DNA of 20,486 bases from Prevotellaceae bacterium. GTDB taxonomy: Bacteria > Bacteroidota > Bacteroidia > Bacteroidales > Bacteroidaceae. A program made the position numbers and the translations under genes. Under the pieces are notes generated by a model. That model was not told the DNA's origin. It ran no database searches and saw nothing but the letters and a program-made list of their open reading frames with translations. Positions 15,804-20,486 of the stretch are shown here, piece by piece (position 1 is the stretch's first letter; each line of letters begins with the position of its first letter). The stretch lies in NCBI GenBank assembly GCA_031262265.1, contig JAISIB010000183.1:1-20486 (forward strand), given 5' to 3'.

Positions 15804-16244
15804 ATGAGAAAGAAAGGAAATATTTCGTTGGTCAAAGATGCAAGGGACAGAGAGTTGTACACGGTCTATATAGAGGTGTGCAAACGACATCTATCCGTAT
15901 ACGGCCGTATCTGCCAATCGGCAGCCATACGGGAAACCATCAATCATCCTTCTTCGCGGTTTTATTTTTCTTCCGAACGCGCCGAGCGTATCATACATTT
16001 ATACCGATCCGGAAGAAGAACCACAAACAATTCTCCACAGGCGAGAAAGTGTTACGAGGGTTTATACAAAACCTTTCTCGCGTACATATCTGAACATCCA
16101 GATATTTCCCGTAAACGTGCGATTGAAGATATTATAAATATGCCTGCTCCCTGCTTTATCATCTGCCCGCGACTGGCGGTTTCTATCATCTCAAAAATGA
16201 GAATACTATGCAGAAAAGAATTGATTCGGCAATTAAGGCACTAA
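15804..16244 (+). CDS. Internally duplicated small protein, candidate small terminase or regulator
   Basis: 146 residues from the ATG at 15804. A longer start at 15714 exists, but its extra 30 residues overlap the -7 box and look non-coding. The protein is two tandem copies of a helical unit of about 52 residues. INHPSSRFYFSSERA at residues 46-60 corresponds to INMPAPCFIICPRLA at 111-125, exactly 65 residues apart, and each is preceded by an L/CY...Y...L helix and an AI-R/E-helix. It is strongly basic (N-terminal MRKK, C-terminal RILCRKELIRQLRH), suggesting nucleic-acid binding. I recall similar duplicated proteins in Bacteroides phages but not a proven function. Position as first gene of the terminase operon makes a small terminase subunit possible; a regulator is the alternative. 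Its last 37 bases overlap the rhomboid-like gene. Confidence 0.7.
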   Translation: MRKKGNISLVKDARDRELYTVYIEVCKRHLSVYGRICQSAAIRETINHPSSRFYFSSERAERIIHLYRSGRRTTNNSPQARKCYEGLYKTFLAYISEHPDISRKRAIEDIINMPAPCFIICPRLAVSIISKMRILCRKELIRQLRH

Positions 16245-16681
16245 TCATCCTACTACTTGTGTCGTGCTATCTATTGTTCGACAGCCTATATACCAATCCG
16301 ATGATATATATGTTCTTTCACAAAAACATATTTCATCTGTTGGGTAATTGCTTCTGGTTGCTGTTTATTCCAAATCTTAAACGGAACATCTTGCCCGCTT
16401 ACGTCATCGCCGTCAGTGCATCAATACTTACACCGGAATATACTGTCGGATTCAGCGGCGTACTTATGGCTTTAGTTGGAATAAATCTTTCTGATAATCG
16501 TTTTATAGGACGAAAATGTAGCAGATTTTTGTTAGTACTGTCAGCTGTAACTTTCGGTCTAAGTTTCCTACTCCCGAACGTAGCTTCGTTCGTACACGCC
16601 TTCTCTATCGTTTTGGGTTATCTATATTCTATTATTCGGAGAATTTTCAATGACTATCGCGCAGCTTATACAGGAAAGTGA
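16208..16681 (+). CDS. Compact rhomboid-type intramembrane serine protease
   Basis: 157 residues, nearly all membrane-embedded, with six predicted helices (about 9-28, 42-54, 61-74, 81-95, 107-122, 125-143). The rhomboid signature residues are present in order. H38, H43 and N47 lie in FFHKNIFHLLGN, matching the GlpG H145/H150/N154 spacing (HxxxN). The nucleophile motif GFSG (81-84, Ser83) is followed by a helix. H130 in VHAFSIVLG has a Gly seven residues later, as in the rhomboid HxGGxxxG helix. Rhomboids cut transmembrane segments of other proteins using Ser-His. The GxxxG-like second glycine of the last helix is degenerate. It overlaps both neighbours (37 bases with the gene before, 32 with the large terminase), so it is firmly part of the packaging operon. 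Activity is inferred; a membrane-anchoring or lysis-timing protein is the alternative. Confidence 0.72.
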   Translation: MQKRIDSAIKALIILLLVSCYLLFDSLYTNPMIYMFFHKNIFHLLGNCFWLLFIPNLKRNILPAYVIAVSASILTPEYTVGFSGVLMALVGINLSDNRFIGRKCSRFLLVLSAVTFGLSFLLPNVASFVHAFSIVLGYLYSIIRRIFNDYRAAYTGK

Positions 16682-18719
16682 CCGACGGATGTCCGTTATC
16701 CACGCGCCGTTCACGCCGTTCTCCGGAAAATATTCCATAGGGGAGCGAAAATACATACGCATACCGGATATGAAGCCAGTCGATATGTGGCTTCCGGTAC
16801 CAATGTTGAAGAATAAGCTCGTACGGGCAATCCTGTCAGCCGGAAGTATCGGAGCGTTCTGTAAAGCAAAGTGGGGAACATATACGAAGAAAAACAGAGA
16901 GGCAACCATTCGCGCATTCGTGAAGGTGCGATGCAAGCACGATTTTCCGTTCTTTGCGTTTGCTTATCAAAAGATAAAAAACAAGGAAGGCGGAAAGAAT
17001 GTCCGCTTTCGTCTGAAATACCCGCAACGGATATTGCTCGGAAAACTTGAAGAAATGCGGTTATCCGGAGTACCTATCCGTATTATTTTGCTAAAAGCGC
17101 GGCAATGGGGCGGATCTACGCTTGTACAGCTATATATTGCATGGATACAACTATTCTGGAAGGAAGGGTGGTACTCTTCCATTATCGCACAGGACGGTTC
17201 GACGTCCCGCAAGATAAAGGCGATGTACAGCAAGATGCTCGAAGAGTTACCAGCATGGCTAATCGGACTGCCCGACGATGCCAAGTTGCAGTTCTCCCCT
17301 TACGAGGGAAGCATCAATGATAGCATTATCACCTACGGTAAAGGTGTTCGCGCACGAGATACCGTCATCACCGTCGGAACGTATAACTCACCGGCGAGCG
17401 GCCGCGGCGGGGACATCTCCTGTGCACACTACTCAGAGGTGGGGTTCTGGGAAGATACGCCCGGAAAGACACCCGAAGAGATTATCCGATCTATCTCCTC
17501 CTCATTGCTTATTGCCCCGCTTACCGTTGAAGTGATGGAGAGTACGGCAAACGGCATGGGCAACTACTTCTACAAGGCGTACGACGAGGCAAAGAAAGGA
17601 CTTTCGTCGAGAAAACCTGTATTTATACCATGGTTCAAAATCGAACTCTACGAAATTCCGGTAGCCGATAAAGCATCCTTTGCACAGTGGCTGCTTGATT
17701 GCAAGGGTAATCCGAACCCACCCGCAGGATGCAAGGATGCGGGCGAATACTACTGGCACCTCTGGGAACTCGGAGCCTCTTTTGAGGCCATAAACTGGTA
17801 CATCACCAAGCGAAAAGAATATATCGACCATTCTGACATGATGGCCGAATATCCGTCAGACGACATTGAAGCGTTTCAAAACACGGGACGTAGTGTATTC
17901 AGCATGTCGCATATTGACATGTTAAGGAAAACATGCAAGCCGCCGATTGCAACCGGAGAAGTGCAAGGCCGAACAGTCTCCGGAAAAGACTGTTTAACAA
18001 ACTTGAAATTTATTTCCGACACCTATGGTAGGTTGAAAATTTGGGCACAACCGAGAAAGGGAAATCCCGTTAAAGACGAGTATCTTGTTATTGTCGATGT
18101 CGGTGGCCGCAGCAGCAAGGCGGACTACTCTAACATACTCGTGATAAATCGGTACTGGATGATGTACGGAGGCAAGCCGGAAGTAGTTGCCGAATGGCAC
18201 GGACATATCGACCACGACTTGCTCGCATGGAAAGCGGCGCAGATAGCTGCATACTACAATAATGCACAGCTAATCATTGAGAGTAATACCATCGAAACAA
18301 AAGACAATGATACGGACGGCGACCAGTCCGAACTTATATTCAACAAACTTTCCGGAGTTTACAAAAACCTGTATGTCCGCAAGGCTTCGGAGGCAAAGAT
18401 TGCAAAAGGTGTATTGACAGAATACGGTTTTCATACGAACCGGCGAACGAAACCGGTAATCATATCAAATCTGGTGTCCGTCCTGCGCGATTGCGAATAC
18501 ATCGAACGCAATATCGAAGCACTCGATGAGTATGGAACGTACGAGAAAAAAGACGGTGGAGGATGGGGCGCGACAGAGGGAAACCACGACGATAGGCTCA
18601 TGACACGTGCTATCGGACTATACGTCTGCTTCTGCGAAATGGACTTACCAAAAGAAATCAAACAATCGGATAATAGGCGCGTGTCAAACAGGCCTGTATC
18701 CGAAGCAAGCATTATATAG
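16650..18719 (+). CDS. terL: Large terminase subunit (packaging ATPase and nuclease)
   Basis: 689 residues, the DNA-packaging motor. The ATPase half has the Walker A variant KARQWGGST (149-157) in the deviant style of phage terminases, a Walker B/catalytic segment ISCAHYSEVGFW (256-267, Glu263), and the coupling motif MESTANGMGN (296-305). The nuclease half has the RNase H-like acid set: Asp483 in VIVDVGG, Glu544 in LIIESN, and Asp647/Asp648 in GNHDDRLM. It starts at the ATG at 16650, seven bases after GGAGA (16638-16642), a clear Shine-Dalgarno match, and overlaps the rhomboid-like gene by 32 bases. It stops with TAG, followed by a ribosome site for the next gene. It is on the opposite strand from scaffold and capsid genes. 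Confidence 0.95.
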   Translation: MTIAQLIQESDRRMSVIHAPFTPFSGKYSIGERKYIRIPDMKPVDMWLPVPMLKNKLVRAILSAGSIGAFCKAKWGTYTKKNREATIRAFVKVRCKHDFPFFAFAYQKIKNKEGGKNVRFRLKYPQRILLGKLEEMRLSGVPIRIILLKARQWGGSTLVQLYIAWIQLFWKEGWYSSIIAQDGSTSRKIKAMYSKMLEELPAWLIGLPDDAKLQFSPYEGSINDSIITYGKGVRARDTVITVGTYNSPASGRGGDISCAHYSEVGFWEDTPGKTPEEIIRSISSSLLIAPLTVEVMESTANGMGNYFYKAYDEAKKGLSSRKPVFIPWFKIELYEIPVADKASFAQWLLDCKGNPNPPAGCKDAGEYYWHLWELGASFEAINWYITKRKEYIDHSDMMAEYPSDDIEAFQNTGRSVFSMSHIDMLRKTCKPPIATGEVQGRTVSGKDCLTNLKFISDTYGRLKIWAQPRKGNPVKDEYLVIVDVGGRSSKADYSNILVINRYWMMYGGKPEVVAEWHGHIDHDLLAWKAAQIAAYYNNAQLIIESNTIETKDNDTDGDQSELIFNKLSGVYKNLYVRKASEAKIAKGVLTEYGFHTNRRTKPVIISNLVSVLRDCEYIERNIEALDEYGTYEKKDGGGWGATEGNHDDRLMTRAIGLYVCFCEMDLPKEIKQSDNRRVSNRPVSEASII

Positions 18720-18722
18720 GAG
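18718..18722 (+). promoter_or_regulatory. Shine-Dalgarno site AGGAG for the gene at 18731
   Basis: AGGAG overlaps the terminase TAG stop and lies 8 bases before the ATG. Strong Shine-Dalgarno sites are uncommon in Bacteroidetes, so this one and the one before terL stand out, and they support the chosen starts. Confidence 0.6.
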
Positions 18723-18730
18723 AAACAGTT

Positions 18731-19063
18731 ATGAAAAGATTATTCAAAAAAATCAAGGCTCACATTTATTTTGCGGGGGCGGATTATCAATTGTTTGTCG
18801 CAATTCGCACGGCAAAAAAGGTAAGTAAGCAGTGCGAGGGTAAGAGGTACTACGTGGTACCAAACAGTCGCCACAAACTTGTCATCAGAAACTGGGATCA
18901 GTTGCGACTGATGAAAAAGAAGAAACTGTTCAGCTTCCATTGTACGGAAGCTAATTTCATCCGCGAATGCTTTTACTTCACCGGCTGTACAAAAGCCGTG
19001 AGAGAAAAGAAACGCAAGATGTGGCTAAACTACGTTGCGTACGTCAAAAGGTTGAGTGTATGA
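18731..19063 (+). CDS. Basic small phage protein, unknown function
   Basis: 110 residues, very rich in Lys/Arg (MKRLFKKIKAHIYF, RLMKKKKLFSFH, REKKRKMW). It looks like a small mixed alpha/beta protein with a cysteine pair near residues 71 and 80 (HCTEANFIRECFYFTGC). I do not recognise a family; a nucleic-acid-binding role would fit the charge but is only an inference. It starts 11 bases after terL with a good ribosome site, and its TGA overlaps the next start as ATGA, so it is translated as part of the same message. Confidence 0.7.
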   Translation: MKRLFKKIKAHIYFAGADYQLFVAIRTAKKVSKQCEGKRYYVVPNSRHKLVIRNWDQLRLMKKKKLFSFHCTEANFIRECFYFTGCTKAVREKKRKMWLNYVAYVKRLSV

Positions 19064-19236
19064 CAAAACAAGAGTTAACAGATTTCTTTGACTATTTAGC
19101 AACTATTCCTTTTGAAATAAATACTACGGTTTATATTTCGAAAAAGGTTTTTGCGTGTATAGAGCAAATAGGCGCGAAAATAGATTCTAACGCTAAAAAT
19201 ATTGTGAAGAATATCAACGATGAGCCTCATTCTTGA
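19060..19236 (+). CDS. Small hypothetical protein, 58 residues
   Basis: The start is taken as the ATG at 19060, which overlaps the previous stop as ATGA, rather than an upstream in-frame ATG at 18967 that would run deep inside the preceding gene. The peptide starts MTKQELTDFFDYLATIPF, is helical and amphipathic, and has no signature I recognise. Its last 17 bases overlap the next gene. It is more AT-rich than the terminase gene. Confidence 0.6.
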   Translation: MTKQELTDFFDYLATIPFEINTTVYISKKVFACIEQIGAKIDSNAKNIVKNINDEPHS

Positions 19237-19444
19237 ACATATCGCAATAGATCCGCAACGCATCTCCGAGCTGCATCACACCGAGACGTTGCACTCTCGC
19301 GCGTATGCCTGTCCCGTATGCCACGGCCGTGGATACGCGCTGCCGGACGTGTGGGATAAAGACGGCAAAAACAAAACGTGTCGATTTTGTGAGGGAAGCG
19401 GAAAAATAGCCGCAACCATCACGATTGAATGGGAAAAGTTATGA
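19220..19444 (+). CDS. Small protein with DnaJ-type double zinc motif
   Basis: 74 residues. Two CxxCxGxG motifs, CPVCHGRG (31-38) and CRFCEGSG (54-61), form one zinc-binding site of the kind found in the cysteine-rich region of DnaJ, without any J domain. Isolated copies are common in small phage and bacterial proteins and are usually thought to bind protein or nucleic acid partners. It overlaps the gene before by 17 bases and the next by the ATGA at 19441-19444. Zinc binding is well supported; the target is unknown. Confidence 0.75.
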   Translation: MSLILEHIAIDPQRISELHHTETLHSRAYACPVCHGRGYALPDVWDKDGKNKTCRFCEGSGKIAATITIEWEKL

Positions 19445-19665
19445 ACACATATCACGTTAGATGTATATCAAAAAGCCAATCTGATCAGGAAAACTTCCTG
19501 AGAGCGATAGAACGATATCATCGTTGGTATCTAAATCCAAACTGGTTTATTGTAACCGACTTGAAATGGAAGGAAGTTTTTGAAGATTTGAATAAACATG
19601 TGAAACATGGTATTATTACGGTTAGAAAAGTAAAAGATTACGAATCGTATGACTGGGGAAATTAA
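19441..19665 (+). CDS. Small hypothetical protein, 74 residues
   Basis: Starts at the ATG at 19441 inside an ATGA overlap; an in-frame ATG at 19429 is also possible but would lie in the preceding gene. The protein (MNTYHVRCISKSQSDQENFL, later WYLNPNWFIVTDLKWKEVF) is rich in aromatic residues, mixed alpha/beta, and has no motif I recognise. It belongs to the run of tightly packed small genes behind terL. Base composition is AT-rich compared with the structural genes. Confidence 0.6.
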   Translation: MNTYHVRCISKSQSDQENFLRAIERYHRWYLNPNWFIVTDLKWKEVFEDLNKHVKHGIITVRKVKDYESYDWGN

Positions 19666-19677
19666 AATCAAAACATT

Positions 19678-20157
19678 ATGAACAATTATTATTTATGCAA
19701 CGACACCGGAGTGGGTTGTTTTGTATACCGAATGAAACTATTCGAAGCTGGGAAAATAGACCCTGCGTTTATTCAACACTATGATAATAAGAACGACTGC
19801 GCAGATGGATTTTTGGTTATTTACCAACCACCGATACTCATTTGCGATTACCAAAAACCACAATGGTTTACAAAAAATACTTTTGAGAAACATTTTACAT
19901 TAGTTACTTCAATGCCCAAGGAAAAAGTTCATGTCAACCCAAAGAAAGTTTATCGCCAAAGGAAAATCAACTATTTGATTCGCGACAAAATGTTTTTGGA
20001 AGATGAAATCGAATCTGCGTATAGTGATCTATCAGACTACGAACAAAACACCCCACATTACGACATAATACTCCGTCAGATAAAGGGAGCAGAAGCGTAT
20101 CTCGAAGATATAAAATACAGAATAAATTTCGAGGAGGAGATTATTTCCGACGAATAA
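19678..20157 (+). CDS. Hypothetical protein, 159 residues, coiled-coil C-terminus
   Basis: Starts at the ATG at 19678, twelve bases after the previous stop. The N-terminal half is globular with several cysteines and aromatics (YYLCNDTGVGCFVYRM). The C-terminal third (about residues 95-159) is highly charged and helical (LIRDKMFLEDEIESAYSDL), suggesting a coiled coil and oligomerisation. No family is recognised. Lack of ATGA coupling here marks a small break in the otherwise continuous gene string. Confidence 0.65.
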   Translation: MNNYYLCNDTGVGCFVYRMKLFEAGKIDPAFIQHYDNKNDCADGFLVIYQPPILICDYQKPQWFTKNTFEKHFTLVTSMPKEKVHVNPKKVYRQRKINYLIRDKMFLEDEIESAYSDLSDYEQNTPHYDIILRQIKGAEAYLEDIKYRINFEEEIISDE

Positions 20158-20179
20158 TGTTTAATTTAAAAAATGTTGT

Positions 20180-20486
20180 ATGAGAACTTACAAATGTAAC
20201 AAGCTTGTGAAGGCAGAGCCGATGGACAAGCACGAAGCGATTAGGTTAGGCTATCTCCGATTTAACGACGATGAAGCAAAATCAAATGAGCTTAACGGAG
20301 AGAACGAAGAAGGGTATCACATCTTTCATGAAGATGGATACAACGCGGTAGGATACCATTCGTGGTCGCCCGAGAAAATCTTCGAGCACGGATACTCGCA
20401 TATCGGAATCATGGATGGAACACCGGATTGGGAAGTGCGTCTATGGGTCGAACACACGGAATTGTGCGAACGACTTGAAAAATTGA
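20180..20486 (+). CDS. Small acidic hypothetical protein, 3' end outside window
   Basis: Open from the ATG at 20180 through 102 codons to the right edge. The TGA at the last three bases is in another frame. It starts MRTYKCNKLVKAEPMDKHEA and continues with an acidic aromatic body (GYHIFHEDGYNAVGYHSWSP, EKIFEHGYSHIGIMDG, WEVRLWVEHTELCERLE). The style, a short lead strand with a conserved KAEPM followed by a Gly/His/Tyr-rich core, is familiar from small accessory genes of gut Bacteroidetes phages and conjugative elements. I cannot name a function. Confidence 0.65.
   Translation, partial: MRTYKCNKLVKAEPMDKHEAIRLGYLRFNDDEAKSNELNGENEEGYHIFHEDGYNAVGYHSWSPEKIFEHGYSHIGIMDGTPDWEVRLWVEHTELCERLEKL

Noticed and set aside
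3405..18719. Stop-codon reassignment as in some gut phages.
   Set aside because: TAG ends terL just before a ribosome site and start codon, TAA and TGA end other genes, and no gene contains an internal stop that needs recoding.
18967..19059. Longer start for the 58-residue gene.
   Set aside because: It would overlap the previous gene by about 97 bases, while the ATG at 19060 gives the usual ATGA coupling.
1..20486. The window begins with TCA and ends with TGA, as if cut at gene ends or at terminal inverted repeats.
   Set aside because: Both end genes are in other frames at those triplets (each has one base left over), and the match between the ends does not extend past four bases.
1..20486. 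tRNA genes, insertion sequences or attachment sites.
   Set aside because: I saw no cloverleaf-like segment, transposase, integrase or flanking direct repeats of the right kind by eye; a dedicated scan could still find a degenerate one.

Overview
The window is a piece of a tailed double-stranded DNA phage or prophage, very probably infecting a Bacteroidales host. It encodes most of the head and packaging set (large terminase, portal, scaffold, major capsid protein, head-tail adaptor) and a large receptor-binding and tail-fibre module. The host assignment rests on three things: TAnnTTTG -7 boxes of the Bacteroidetes sigma type in front of four genes, a BspA-type leucine-rich repeat end on the giant adhesin, and small structural proteins of types I associate with Bacteroides phages. 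No integrase, replication, lysis or tRNA gene is visible. Both edges cut through genes, so the element continues on each side. Stop codons behave normally (TAG, TAA and TGA all end genes).

Layout. Positions 1-10123 (minus strand) form a four-gene tail-fibre operon. Read in transcription order it holds a 117-residue head-domain protein, a 2122-residue composite adhesin, a DUF4376-like protein, and a collagen-like fibre that runs off the left edge. The genes are joined by 4-base ATGA overlaps, except that the third junction reads ATAA. Positions 10124-10275 are a divergent promoter region. Positions 10276-12213 (plus strand) are the portal gene, alone, ending at a strong bidirectional terminator (about 12252-12284). 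Positions 12307-15676 (minus strand) hold, in transcription order, scaffold, major capsid protein, a small head/neck protein and the adaptor. A second divergent promoter region lies at 15677-15803. Positions 15804-20486 (plus strand) hold an internally duplicated small protein, a six-helix rhomboid-type membrane protein, the large terminase, and then six small tightly packed early-type genes.

How it fits together. Scaffold and capsid protein build the prohead around the portal, the terminase fills it, and the adaptor and neck proteins close it. The left operon supplies the host-recognition apparatus. The arrangement is unusual because portal, capsid block and terminase are three units on alternating strands.

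Most interesting points: (1) a compact rhomboid intramembrane protease with its full catalytic set, embedded between two overlapping packaging-region genes; (2) a major capsid protein that begins with a signal-peptide-like hydrophobic segment, a conceivable substrate for it; (3) an apparent ATG to ATA change at the start of the DUF4376-like gene; (4) duplication of the adhesin's N-terminal domain as a separate gene; (5) a phage adhesin with a CotH-like core and a host-like BspA leucine-rich repeat tail.
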